This document shows positions 26,111 to 34,405 of a stretch of 64,000 nt of DNA, piece by piece. A program made the translations under genes and the position numbers. Numbering within the stretch: position 1 is the stretch's first letter; each line of letters opens with the position of its first letter. Below the pieces are notes generated by a model. It made no database searches and was not told the DNA's origin. It worked only from the letters and a program-made list of their open reading frames with translations. Location: the NCBI RefSeq assembly GCF_017639855.1, contig NZ_CP072115.1:1674001-1738000 (forward strand). Reading direction: 5' to 3'. The stretch is from Streptococcus sp. zg-86 (lineage in GTDB: Bacteria > Bacillota > Bacilli > Lactobacillales > Streptococcaceae).

Positions 26111-26228
26111 TCACAGATTTCTAGAAAAAGCACCGATAAGCTGATTGTAAATGTTTTCAGGTAATCCTTTGAAAATAAAAGGCTATGTCAAGCTAAATGA
26201 AATACTTATTTTTTACATGAGATAAATC

Positions 26229-26266
26229 TGAAAACGCTTTTAACGGGACCTGTTTTTTGGTATACT
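26229..26266 (+). promoter_or_regulatory. Promoter and possible cre site before the secreted-protein gene
   Basis: TATACT (26261-26266) with a weak TTTAAC 16 bp upstream. TGAAAACGCTTTTA (26229-26242) differs from the CcpA cre consensus TGWAANCGNTNWCA only near its last two bases and overlaps the -35. This suggests glucose control but is unproven. Confidence 0.4.
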
Positions 26267-26297
26267 AATTTCAAATGAAATACAAAAGGAGTCACTA

Positions 26298-27023
26298 ATG
26301 AAAAAGAAAAAATCCCTATTCCTCCTATTGGCCTTAAGTAGCTTAGCGCTTGTCGGTTTCAAAGAGGTAAAAGCAGATACACCAATCTATCGTCTGTACA
26401 ACCGTATGAACGGTGAACATCTCTACACCACATCAGAAAATGAAAAAGATGTCTTATTTCAACAGCATGGTTGGGGATACGAAGGCGTTGCTTGGAATGC
26501 ACCTGACACAGGAACACCTGTCTATCGCTTATACAATGCAGGTCTTCAAAATCATCTTTATACATCTGATGTTAATGAAGTACAGGTATTAACGGCAAAG
26601 CATGGTTGGATTGCTGATAACAATGCACAGCCCGTCTTTTATTCTGGAGGTGACATCCCAATCTACCGTGTCTACAATCAAAAATTAAGAGGGTTGCACC
26701 ACTGGACAACTGATCAAAATGAATACGCCATTCTACCGAGCCATGGTTGGCAACAAGAAGGAATCAAATTCTATGCTACTACCTTAGGAGCACCAATCCA
26801 AACGCAGTATGCACAATCAGTACCAGTCGTACGACCTGTGCAACCTATTCCACTACCAACTGCACCGGTAGAACCAATCCAAACAGAAACACCTTACTAC
26901 CCCAATTGTAAAGCAGTAAGAGCTGCAGGGAAGGCACCACTTTATAGAGGCCAGCCCGGATATGGGCCACACCTTGACCGAGATGGAGATGGTACTGCCT
27001 GTGAACGAACAGCAACGGAGTAA
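26298..27023 (+). CDS. Secreted protein with three DUF5648-type repeats and an excalibur domain
   Basis: A 241-residue exported protein. A signal peptide (KKKK, hydrophobic core, cleavage near VKA-DT at residues 26-27) is followed by three repeats of about 45 residues (28-71, 72-116, 120-165), each with PIYRLYN, HLYT and a HGW motif. A proline-rich linker (about 172-200) then leads to a C-terminal excalibur domain (YYPNCKAVRAAG...DRDGDGTACE), whose Asp-rich loop resembles a calcium-binding EF-hand. No LPXTG anchor is present, so it is probably released or wall-bound non-covalently. The repeat type occurs in secreted enzymes and adhesins; no catalytic domain is seen. AAAGGAG precedes the ATG. 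Confidence 0.85.
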   Translation: MKKKKSLFLLLALSSLALVGFKEVKADTPIYRLYNRMNGEHLYTTSENEKDVLFQQHGWGYEGVAWNAPDTGTPVYRLYNAGLQNHLYTSDVNEVQVLTAKHGWIADNNAQPVFYSGGDIPIYRVYNQKLRGLHHWTTDQNEYAILPSHGWQQEGIKFYATTLGAPIQTQYAQSVPVVRPVQPIPLPTAPVEPIQTETPYYPNCKAVRAAGKAPLYRGQPGYGPHLDRDGDGTACERTATE

Positions 27024-27116
27024 CTAGCCTACACTCACTATTAATGAAATAACCGAGTGGTCGATTAGTAGCTGCAAGCAGGGTATTTACAATAGGATAA
27101 CAACTCTTCGAATCAT

Positions 27117-27168
27117 AAAAACACATAAAATCAGATTTCCCTACGTTCCGATTTTATGCGTTTTTTTA
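27117..27168 (+). terminator. Terminator after the secreted-protein gene (shared stem type)
   Basis: AAAAACACATAAAATCAGA pairs imperfectly with TCCGATTTTATGCGTTTTTTT; a long T-run follows. It is the same stem family as 6720-6767 and 62814-62863. Confidence 0.75.
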
Positions 27169-27184
27169 TATGAATCATCATTAT

Positions 27185-27347
27185 CATAGTGGATTGAGAA
27201 AGGAATAGGGCAAGGCAAGGAGCTGCAGATAGAACTGGCGTTAATTGAGGATTACTCCATAATCCCTATTTCCAACCTTCAACAGTCCACTGGACTATTG
27301 AAGCAAAGCGACTGAACGATGTCCTAACCTTTATTCAATTCACTATA
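27185..27347 (-). mobile_element. MITE-like repeat, family A (about 163 bp, reversed)
   Basis: The ends are ATAGTGGATTGAGA and, inverted, TATAGTGAATTGAAT. The centre carries the palindrome TTCAACAGTCC-ACTGGACTATTGAA and GGATTACTCCATAATCC. It is over 90% alike, by eye, to 34406-34576. Its left terminal repeat provides the last codons and the stop of the lipoprotein gene at 27335. Confidence 0.85.
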
Positions 27348-28189
27348 TCTTTTACAGCCGTTCCATCTGGATAACGGGCTTGGCTTGCCTTTTCATCGTA
27401 ATTGAGTAGATCAGACACAAGATTCCTGTAGTTCTTATCTGAGATTACCCAATTATCCTCGCTGTTTTTTTCCAAATCAAAGCTGACTTCATACTGCCCT
27501 TCTGTCAATGGTGTTTCATTTAAACGACTAGAAATGCCTTTATGATCAACCAAACGATCACTAAAATTAGCATAGTAGAGAAAATCAGAAACTAGGGTAT
27601 GGAGTTTCTTAAATTTACTGTCAGCCTCATTTGCCTTGTTAAGAGCGGCAAAGACATCAATCGTGCCATCTGCCACAGCCAAATAGATTGTATTAATCGC
27701 GCTGGCAGTCGCAGTATGATTGATTTGACGAGATAAAAAAGTGACTGTCGCCTTATCATCTGAAACTTCTACATCGGTAATCCTATATTCTTGAATATCC
27801 TTGAGATTATCCCGTCTCGTCTCATAATAATGCTCTAAGATCTCCGAAGGCTGCTGCTTTTCAAATTCTTTGGCATACTGATAAGTGTACTTGCTCTCTG
27901 GTGTCCAACCATTGTCTTGAATTGCTGCTTCAATTTGACTTGGGAAAACGATCTGTTTCGTCCATTGTTCGTAGGATTTTCCATACAAACTAGAAAAACC
28001 CTTATCATTTGCAGTTAATACACTATTCAACAAAATTGTGGCATCTCTTCGGACAGCTTCTTCATTCGCTTGACTTTCTACGCTACTTCCTCTTGTCTGG
28101 GACAATCTTTTTGAAGCTATGCCACAAGCAGCTAATAAAAGAAACGTGGATAAGAGAATCAAGAAGGCCATAATTTGTTTTTTCCTCAT
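27335..28189 (-). CDS. Putative lipoprotein of unknown function
   Basis: A 284-residue exported protein with a lipobox: hydrophobic residues 5-21 end in LLAAC with Cys22, so it should be lipid-anchored on the outer face of the membrane. The rest is a soluble domain with no motif I can name with confidence; DUF5105-type streptococcal lipoproteins are a possible relative. The start is the ATG at 28189, 6 bp after AAGGAGG, not the longer open frame upstream. The final residues DIVN and the stop are encoded by the end of a mobile repeat, so the original C-terminus may have been changed. Confidence 0.8.
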   Translation of the reverse strand: MRKKQIMAFLILLSTFLLLAACGIASKRLSQTRGSSVESQANEEAVRRDATILLNSVLTANDKGFSSLYGKSYEQWTKQIVFPSQIEAAIQDNGWTPESKYTYQYAKEFEKQQPSEILEHYYETRRDNLKDIQEYRITDVEVSDDKATVTFLSRQINHTATASAINTIYLAVADGTIDVFAALNKANEADSKFKKLHTLVSDFLYYANFSDRLVDHKGISSRLNETPLTEGQYEVSFDLEKNSEDNWVISDKNYRNLVSDLLNYDEKASQARYPDGTAVKDIVN

Positions 28190-28295
28190 TTTACTTCCTC
28201 CTTGTAATCGTATTTTATTATACCAAAATTTTGAAAAAGCGCCAACCGTAAGCGGTATCACAACTATTCTGTTAGCCCCCTTGTATCCAATAGAA

Positions 28296-28330
28296 AATCT
28301 CCCTTGGTCATCTGCTACCCAAGGGAGATT
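28296..28330 (-). terminator. Terminator of yebC
   Basis: Perfect 12-bp stem AATCTCCCTTGG/CCAAGGGAGATT, followed on the minus strand by TTCTATTGG. It lies 10 bp after the yebC stop. Confidence 0.8.
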
Positions 28331-28340
28331 GATTGTTATA

Positions 28341-29057
28341 TTAAAATCCTTCAACATTCGTATAGACTTTTTGAACGTCTTCGTCATCTTCTAAAACATC
28401 ATATAATTTTTCGAAGGTTGCAAGATCATCACCTTCTAAAACAACTTCTGACTGAGGAATCATTTCTAATTCTGTCACTTGGAATTCACTAGTACCTGCT
28501 TCACGCAAGGCTACAAGAGCTTTGTGCAAATCTGTTGGAGCAGTATAGACAGTAATCGTTCCTTCTTCAGCTTCCACATCCTCTACATCAACGTCTGCTT
28601 CTAGCAATTGCTCAAAGATGCTGTCAGCATCGTCACCCGCAAAGACAATCACTCCCTTGTTGTCAAACAAGTAGGAAACAGAGCCGCTCGCTCCCATATT
28701 TCCACCATTTTTACCAAAAGCAGCACGGACATTTGCTGCTGTACGGTTCACGTTTGAAGTAAGGGTATCAACAATCAGCATCGAACCATTTGGCCCAAAA
28801 CCTTCATAACGACCTTCTACGAACGTTTCGTCTGTATTTCCTTTTGCCTTGTCAATGGCCTTATCAATGATGTGTTTTGGTACTTGCGCTTGTTTGGCAC
28901 GATCAATAACGAATTTTAAGGCTGTATTGGTTTCTGGATCTGGATCGCCTTTTTTCGCTGCTGCATAGATTTCTACACCGAATTTAGCATAAACTTTTGA
29001 GTTTGCTCCGTCCTTAGCTGTTTTTTTGGCTACAATATTGGCCCATTTACGTCCCAT
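28341..29057 (-). CDS. yebC: YebC/PmpR family protein
   Basis: A 238-residue DUF28 protein. Family members act as DNA-binding regulators or, as found for YebC2-type proteins, help ribosomes through proline stretches. The N-terminal MGRKWANIVAKKTAKDGANSK and the central FGPNGSMLIVDTLTSNVNRT are the signature segments. AGGAGG lies 7 bp before the ATG, and a good promoter is at 29090-29118. It is a single-gene unit. Confidence 0.94.
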   Translation of the reverse strand: MGRKWANIVAKKTAKDGANSKVYAKFGVEIYAAAKKGDPDPETNTALKFVIDRAKQAQVPKHIIDKAIDKAKGNTDETFVEGRYEGFGPNGSMLIVDTLTSNVNRTAANVRAAFGKNGGNMGASGSVSYLFDNKGVIVFAGDDADSIFEQLLEADVDVEDVEAEEGTITVYTAPTDLHKALVALREAGTSEFQVTELEMIPQSEVVLEGDDLATFEKLYDVLEDDEDVQKVYTNVEGF

Positions 29058-29089
29058 GAGGAACCTCCTACATTTTTTTCAATCGGTTT

Positions 29090-29118
29090 ATTATACCATA
29101 AGATTGCCTATTTGAGAA
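29090..29118 (-). promoter_or_regulatory. Promoter of yebC
   Basis: The minus strand has TTCTCA, 17 bp, then a perfect TATAAT, 32 bp before the ATG. Confidence 0.7.
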
Positions 29119-29138
29119 GATTTTTGCTATTTTTTAAG

Positions 29139-29188
29139 TATACAGTTGACTTATATAGTCTAACGATATATAATAAAACTATACAGTT
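29139..29188 (+). promoter_or_regulatory. Promoter and likely operator of the padR operon
   Basis: TTGACT (29146-29151), a 17-bp spacer and TATAAT (29169-29174). The direct repeat TATACAGTT occurs at 29139-29147, overlapping the -35, and at 29180-29188, just past the -10. This placement fits autorepression by the PadR protein encoded next. Confidence 0.7.
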
Positions 29189-29215
29189 CAGCGATACAAA
29201 TAGAAAAGAGCAACT

Positions 29216-29527
29216 ATGAAACGCAATAAACACCTACCACTGACCGAAACAACCTACTATATCCTACTGGCATTACTTGAGCCGAACCACGGATACGCTA
29301 TTATGCAGGAAGTGGAGACCATGAGCGAGGGCAATGTTCGTATCGCAGCAGGCACCATGTACGGAGCGATTGAAAACCTGCTCAAGTTGGACTGGATTGT
29401 CGCTGTACCAAGCACAGACAGCCGGAGAAAAATCTACCAGATTACCCCCACGGGAAAGAGTATTCTAGCACTCGAAACCGAGCGCATACGAAAGCTGAGT
29501 ACTCTCGCTAGCCGTTTTGATTTTTAA
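29216..29527 (+). CDS. PadR family transcriptional regulator
   Basis: A 103-residue winged-helix regulator of the short PadR type. The sequence TETTYYILLALLEPNHGYAIMQEVE, AAGTMYGAIENLLKLDWI and RRKIYQITPTGKSIL covers the whole DNA-binding domain and wing; a short C-terminal helix would mediate dimerisation. It is co-transcribed with a DUF2812 membrane protein 11 bp downstream. PadR/DUF2812 pairs are common in Firmicutes and respond to cell-envelope stress in some cases. Repeated TATACAGTT boxes flank the promoter. Confidence 0.93.
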   Translation: MKRNKHLPLTETTYYILLALLEPNHGYAIMQEVETMSEGNVRIAAGTMYGAIENLLKLDWIVAVPSTDSRRKIYQITPTGKSILALETERIRKLSTLASRFDF

Positions 29528-29538
29528 GGAGTTTCCCT

Positions 29539-30159
29539 ATGAAAAAGCATAAAATCTTTGTAACAATTCCAGATGAAGAAAAGTGGATTAACCAAGTTCA
29601 ATCCAAAGGCTATCGATTGATCAAGGTCAATCCTTACACTGCCGCTTATACCTTTGAAAAAGTCGAACAACTAGCAGATATCCCTATCGTTCGGATTGAC
29701 TACCGAAAATTTGCTTCTAAACAGGCTTATTTCGACTATTTATCTCTCTTTACAGAATGTGGCTGGACCCTGATTCCTGGTAGTAACCGCTGGAGCTATC
29801 AGTATTTTACGCATGTTGACAATAATGGTGATACAGATATTTTTTCAGATGACGAATCCCGCAATGCTCTCTATCAACGTGTGAGACAGCAGGTCCTGAC
29901 TTTTTTTACTATCTTTATAGCAAACTTCACCATTATCTTCCAACTCAGCTCTCATCACCAGCAAAGCGTTTGGAACCTCAAAGAACTCTATCTAACTCCT
30001 GACCTCTGGGGAAAATCAGGTTTTGACTTTTGGTTGAATTTTCTATTTGAAACTCCCTTTGTCCTTTTACGAAGTATGTTCCCATCCCTCATTATCTTAG
30101 GAGGCGCCCTTTTTTACCTCTATATGGCTTATAAAAATAGACCTAAAAAACAGGAGTGA
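29539..30159 (+). CDS. DUF2812 domain membrane protein
   Basis: A 206-residue protein: a cytosolic DUF2812 domain (about 1-110: KWINQVQSKGYRLIKVNPYTAAYTFEK and DYLSLFTECGWTLIPGSNRWSYQYF), then two membrane segments (about 117-138 and 178-198). It is the second gene of the padR operon. DUF2812 proteins are thought to work with the PadR partner as a sensor or modulator, with no defined reaction. Its stop codon lies inside the bidirectional terminator hairpin at 30148-30178. Confidence 0.85.
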   Translation: MKKHKIFVTIPDEEKWINQVQSKGYRLIKVNPYTAAYTFEKVEQLADIPIVRIDYRKFASKQAYFDYLSLFTECGWTLIPGSNRWSYQYFTHVDNNGDTDIFSDDESRNALYQRVRQQVLTFFTIFIANFTIIFQLSSHHQQSVWNLKELYLTPDLWGKSGFDFWLNFLFETPFVLLRSMFPSLIILGGALFYLYMAYKNRPKKQE

Positions 30160-30178
30160 ACAATCGTTCAGTCCTGTT
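30148..30178. terminator. Terminator hairpin, first copy of a 31-bp duplication
   Basis: AACAGGAGTGAAC-AATC-GTTCAGTCCTGTT forms a hairpin. The same 31 bp recur at 30470-30500 with one mismatch, and the two copies flank a 291-bp insertion. The original was probably one bidirectional terminator between convergent genes. Confidence 0.75.
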
Positions 30179-30469
30179 CAGCTTGAAGAAAAAGTCTTTT
30201 TATTGCCACCATCCTCATGTGCTTTCGGACATCAGCGACTTCCTGTTGAGTAAAATAATCCAGTAGATTATTTTAGCCCAAGCCCAGAAACAAAGGAGCG
30301 AGGATAATCGATTTCAACGAAATCACGACTTCTGTCTCACTCCCACTTTTAACACGGCGGAGGTGCGGTATTGTGTGCGCTACGCTCGCAAATTTTCTAA
30401 CCTTAAAACTAAAGAAATTTAAATATTATTGTAATGTTTTTCTGAATTGTGAGGTTTGTCTACATTCTG
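30177..30469. repeat. 293-bp dispersed repeat, copy 1
   Basis: Matches 63017-63309 over its full length with no gaps and only a few substitutions. It starts TTCAGCTTGAAGAAAAAG and ends GTCTACATTCTG. It contains the inverted repeat AAAATAATCCAGTAGATTATTTT. No plausible coding frame is conserved. The flanking 31-bp duplication marks an insertion here. Confidence 0.85.
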
Positions 30470-30500
30470 AAACAAGAGTGAACAATCGTTCAGTCCTGTT
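30470..30500. terminator. Terminator hairpin, second copy of the 31-bp duplication
   Basis: AAACAAGAGTGAAC-AATC-GTTCAGTCCTGTT, the same hairpin as 30148-30178. It ends directly at the stop codon of the minus-strand gene at 30501 and would terminate that gene. Confidence 0.75.
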
Positions 30501-31118
30501 TTAATACATACTCTTAATGATTTCAACCCGGGTTACCAAATCCCCATGCATATTGTCAATCCGCACAGCAACATTTTTCAAGTAAACACAGGAACCAATA
30601 GCAATTGTTTTTTCTTCTTCGTTTAATTTTCGAACGACAAAATCGCGCAGGGTTTCACCCTTTTCACCAGGAATTTTCACACGTGCAAGGATATTAGCCA
30701 CTTGTACTTTCTGACTAGCACGCATCACAATATTATTCGAATCATCAAACTGAATAAAGAGATATTTCCGTACGGCAAATAGAATCGCTACCGAAACCAT
30801 TCCAATAAGGTAATCAACACTCGAAGCATGTTCGACAATCAACTGACGTGCAATCGCAACCAGCAACACCTCAATCACTGTACGAGGCGACTGTTTACAC
30901 AACATTTTGATAAATTCGACACCGACCGCTAGGGTAATGGTCCGATTCAAAAACTCTTGCAGAAAATTCTCACCTTGTATCCCATTTGGAATAGCAGATA
31001 CCAAATCTCCTATAAGTAACAGAGACAAAATCAAGAGTGCTACAGCCAAAATAGCAGACAAGATTAACTCTAAATAATAAACAACTTCTGTCACAACATT
31101 TTGTAAAAATTTTCTCAT
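30501..31118 (-). CDS. PsiE-like membrane protein
   Basis: A 205-residue protein with four hydrophobic segments in its first 130 residues (about 12-38, 52-70, 82-92, 103-118), resembling the phosphate-starvation-inducible PsiE family. A soluble C-terminal domain (about 135-205) follows, ending VAVRIDNMHGDLVTRVEIIKSMY. The function is unknown. It is a single gene with convergent neighbours on its 3' side. Assignment to PsiE rests on topology and general sequence character, so it is tentative. Confidence 0.6.
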   Translation of the reverse strand: MRKFLQNVVTEVVYYLELILSAILAVALLILSLLLIGDLVSAIPNGIQGENFLQEFLNRTITLAVGVEFIKMLCKQSPRTVIEVLLVAIARQLIVEHASSVDYLIGMVSVAILFAVRKYLFIQFDDSNNIVMRASQKVQVANILARVKIPGEKGETLRDFVVRKLNEEEKTIAIGSCVYLKNVAVRIDNMHGDLVTRVEIIKSMY

Positions 31119-31277
31119 AAGCCCTCATTTTTATGCAAGCATATCTAAATATTGTGATTGTTTTAACAACAAATTTCCTTTACAATTAAGGGATTCTGTC
31201 GTTTTCTTGCATTTATTTTATCCTAGCATGATTTGTAAAAAAATACAATCAATTAAACCGAAAGTTTGTGAAAAAAG

Positions 31278-31325
31278 GGGTGGACAAGGTAGCCATTATG
31301 GGTGTCTTGTCCACTCCTTTTTTTA
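31278..31325 (-). terminator. Bidirectional terminator after the PTS gene
   Basis: GGGTGGACAAG (31278-31288) pairs with CTTGTCCACTCC (31306-31317). T-runs occur on both strands: TTTTTTT on plus and TTTTTTCAC on minus. It lies about 65 bp after the EIICBA stop. Confidence 0.8.
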
Positions 31326-31390
31326 ATTTTAGAGTTTGTTATCACCTATTGCCTGATGTGTTATATGTCTAACGGAGAAAAGGAATGAGA

Positions 31391-33562
31391 TTACAACTCT
31401 ACTTGCGCAAGAACAGTATCTTTACCTACCACTCCAAGATTTTGCAGGTGGACTGCTTTGATTTCAGCTGTATTGGTGAAAACGACAACAATTGTCGTTT
31501 CACGATCTGCTGATTTGATTGCTTCAAGGTCTGCGACAAGAAGCAAGTCACCTGCTTCCACACGTTGGCCGTCTGATACCTTGATAGAGAACGGTGCGCC
31601 GTTTAGGGCAACGGTATCTAGTCCAACGTGAACTAAAACTTCCAAACCGCTATCAGTCAAGAGACCTACAGCATGCTTGGTTGGAAAGACACTCGTCACA
31701 AGACCAGAAACTGGTGCGTAGACATTGCCATTTACAGGCTCGATTGCATAGCCATCCCCCATCATTTTTTGCGCAAAGACGGGATCACTCACTTCGGTAA
31801 TGGCCATTGCTTGACCATCTGCCACAGCATGTACTTCAGCTGTGATGCCTCTATACTGGTCTTCTACAAGTGCTTCTTCCGTAACGACTACAGTCGTTTT
31901 AGGAATTTCAAGTCCAGAATCAAGCAAATCTTGGATATCTGATTTCAAGACATCCGCTTTTGGTCCGTAGACTGCTTGTACACCTGAACCCTTGATAATC
32001 AAGCCCATAGCACCTGCCTGTTTCCATGCAGCTTCTTCGCCGACTTTTTCAACATGATTGACCGTAACACGTAAGCGAGTCATACAAGCATCTACATCAG
32101 CGATATTTTCACGACCGCCTAAAAGGTTGATAATTTGCACAACTTGTGAATTGCCATCTGCAACCCCAGCATTGCCAGAAACAGGCGTATCTTCGACTGT
32201 TTCAGTATCATAGTTTCCATTTCGACCTGCTGTTGCCAGGTTCATTTTTTTAATCATGAAATCTGCAATAAAGTACATCAAGACTGCAAAGAGGGTAGAT
32301 ACCCAGATAAAGTTGACCACATCCAGTCCGATACCGGCTTTAAGAGCCATTGGTGTACGAGTCAAGAATTCGATATTTCCGAAAGAATGCACACGCAAAT
32401 TCACAATATCAGCCATAGCAAAGGCAGCCCCTTGAATGACTGCATAGACGACGTAAAGTGGCATTGCAGCAAACATGAACATGTATTCAATCGGCTCTGT
32501 TACTCCTGTCAAGAAAACCGCAAGGGCAGACGAGACAAACATCCCTTTATATTTGGATTTTTTATCAGGATCAACATTGCGGTACATGGCAAGGGTCAAG
32601 CCCATAAGGATACCCGTTGACCCAATCATTTGTCCAACCTTGAAACGAGCCGGTGTGACCGTTGCTAGAAGATCGTTGTACTGACTCATATCACCTGCAC
32701 CTTTAAGGTTAATCAAGTCTGTAATCCATGCCAACCAAAGCGGATCTTGTCCAAATACTTGTTGACCAGCTTGGGTCCCTGTCATGATTTCGTAAGTTCC
32801 GCCGAGCGATGTGTAGTTCATTGGAATGGTCAACATATGATGTAAGCCAAATGGCAATAAGAGACGTTCCAAGGTTCCATAGATAAATGGAGCTAGAACT
32901 GGTGCCGTATCTTGTGAATTGGCAATCCATTTCCCAAAGCTATTGATTCCTGTTTGAACTAGAGGCCAAAAGACTGCTAGAACAAGAGCCATTAAGATTG
33001 AGCGGTAAATCACCACAAACGGCACAAACCGTTTTCCGTTAAAGAAGGTCAAAGCATCTGGTAATTTCCGGTAATTGTAGTATTTGTTAAAAGCTGTCGC
33101 TCCAACAAAACCAGCAATAATTCCGACAAAGACTCCCATATTTAAGGCTGGTTGCCCAAGGACATTGACAAAATAATTAGCAACAGGAATCTGCGTTCCA
33201 AAGATAGTGCTGACATGTGCTTCAGCATCTGACAACATGTCGACAGTGACCCCAAAGAAGTTCCCTGTAATCAAGTTAATTAAGATAAAGGCAAGTCCTG
33301 CTGAGAAAGCTCCTCCTGCACGTTCCTTCGCCCAACTACCACCAATCGCAAGAGCAAATAAGAGATGAAGATTGCCGATAATCCCCCAACCGATTTGAGC
33401 AATGATATTGCCAATACGAACCAACAGCTCAGAATCTGCACTCAACAAGGGCAAGGAATTTCCAATGCTAACCATTAAACCCGCAGCAGGCATAACGGCA
33501 ATCACGACCATCAAACATTTTCCGAATTTTTGCCAAAATTCAAAACTAAGAAATTTTTTCAT
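31391..33562 (-). CDS. ptsG: PTS glucose/maltose-type transporter EIICBA
   Basis: Sugar-specific permease and kinase of the glucose-family PTS, in the membrane. The 723 residues hold EIIC (about 1-435, multiple membrane spans, with GLHHMLTIP and the ITEPIEY-like TGVTEPIEYMF motif), EIIB (about 472-550, phosphorylated Cys493 in DACMTRLRVT) and EIIA (about 590-723, active His645 in VLVHVGLDT). AGGAGAACAG precedes the ATG. It is cotranscribed with the gene upstream (10-bp gap) and lies near malP-malQ, so maltose or maltotriose (MalT-like) is as likely as glucose. The symbol is therefore provisional. Confidence 0.88.
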   Translation of the reverse strand: MKKFLSFEFWQKFGKCLMVVIAVMPAAGLMVSIGNSLPLLSADSELLVRIGNIIAQIGWGIIGNLHLLFALAIGGSWAKERAGGAFSAGLAFILINLITGNFFGVTVDMLSDAEAHVSTIFGTQIPVANYFVNVLGQPALNMGVFVGIIAGFVGATAFNKYYNYRKLPDALTFFNGKRFVPFVVIYRSILMALVLAVFWPLVQTGINSFGKWIANSQDTAPVLAPFIYGTLERLLLPFGLHHMLTIPMNYTSLGGTYEIMTGTQAGQQVFGQDPLWLAWITDLINLKGAGDMSQYNDLLATVTPARFKVGQMIGSTGILMGLTLAMYRNVDPDKKSKYKGMFVSSALAVFLTGVTEPIEYMFMFAAMPLYVVYAVIQGAAFAMADIVNLRVHSFGNIEFLTRTPMALKAGIGLDVVNFIWVSTLFAVLMYFIADFMIKKMNLATAGRNGNYDTETVEDTPVSGNAGVADGNSQVVQIINLLGGRENIADVDACMTRLRVTVNHVEKVGEEAAWKQAGAMGLIIKGSGVQAVYGPKADVLKSDIQDLLDSGLEIPKTTVVVTEEALVEDQYRGITAEVHAVADGQAMAITEVSDPVFAQKMMGDGYAIEPVNGNVYAPVSGLVTSVFPTKHAVGLLTDSGLEVLVHVGLDTVALNGAPFSIKVSDGQRVEAGDLLLVADLEAIKSADRETTIVVVFTNTAEIKAVHLQNLGVVGKDTVLAQVEL

Positions 33563-33572
33563 TTCTGTTCTC

Positions 33573-34364
33573 CTAATATTTCACATGGACTTCAAGACCA
33601 AAATGATCTGAAACAACTGCTTGATTTTCTCCATTAAATATAACTTGGCTTGTTAGTACTTCGCGTTCTTGGCTCAAAAAGATGTAGTCAATTCGCTTTT
33701 GTGCCCCATGACCACTCCAGCCATCAATAGCTTTTGATACCGTGATCCCCGCATCCTTTTCCTGAGCTAGTTCATAGGTGTCAAGCAAGCCAACTCCTTT
33801 CATCGCCTCATAGTCTTTTGGAGCAGAAATCGCATCTGTATTAAAGTCTCCCATCAGAATCTTTAAACAAGATCGACTGGAACGTTCCATGATTGTCCGT
33901 AGATTGTCTATAGGATCTTCCTCCTGACAATTTGGCAGGTTCATGTGGCAGGAATAACAATCGATGAGTTGCCCCTGATAAGCAACTGTGATACCAATAA
34001 TCTTGCGTGATAAAATCGATTGCACCGTCTGATGCTCCGTGCAGTAAAACGAATCGACTTCATAGACAGGTAGCTTGGTGAGAAAGGCAATTCCCTCATC
34101 ATACTTGTCATAGCCAATATGCGAATTACTCCAGAACAAGGAATACTTCTCCTTGCTTATCTGATTGATTTTCTCAACCAGTAACAAGCCATAATTATCT
34201 TCTTTTAAATCTCTAGTTACCGGACGTGCAGTCATTAACTGATTAACCTCTTGAAGGGCCACCACATCATATTGCTTGTCTGCAATTGTCCGAGCCAAGA
34301 TATTGATTTTCTCCACCTGATTGTCCTCCAACCAGGCATGAACATTGAGCGTTAGTAATTTCAT
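33573..34364 (-). CDS. Endonuclease/exonuclease/phosphatase family protein
   Basis: A 263-residue hydrolase of the EEP superfamily (DNase I/sphingomyelinase fold), no signal peptide. Catalytic motifs are visible: LTLNVHAW (Asn7), VVALQEVNQ (Glu), the MGDFNTDA motif, and the C-terminal VVSDHFGLEV. The ATG at 34364 gives the family N-terminus; AGGAGGT lies 15 bp upstream, an unusually long gap, with no alternative in-frame start between. It precedes the PTS gene by 10 bp in the same unit. The substrate (phosphodiester or sugar phosphate) cannot be told. A mobile repeat ends 41 bp upstream of the start. Confidence 0.82.
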   Translation of the reverse strand: MKLLTLNVHAWLEDNQVEKINILARTIADKQYDVVALQEVNQLMTARPVTRDLKEDNYGLLLVEKINQISKEKYSLFWSNSHIGYDKYDEGIAFLTKLPVYEVDSFYCTEHQTVQSILSRKIIGITVAYQGQLIDCYSCHMNLPNCQEEDPIDNLRTIMERSSRSCLKILMGDFNTDAISAPKDYEAMKGVGLLDTYELAQEKDAGITVSKAIDGWSGHGAQKRIDYIFLSQEREVLTSQVIFNGENQAVVSDHFGLEVHVKY

Positions 34365-34405
34365 AGCAACTGTTCTGATACCTCCTTTCTGTTTTTGGTT
34401 GATTT

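Noticed and set aside
28190..28387. N-terminal extension of the lipoprotein
   Set aside because: It crosses the yebC terminator and would bury the signal peptide; AAGGAGG sits before the ATG at 28189.
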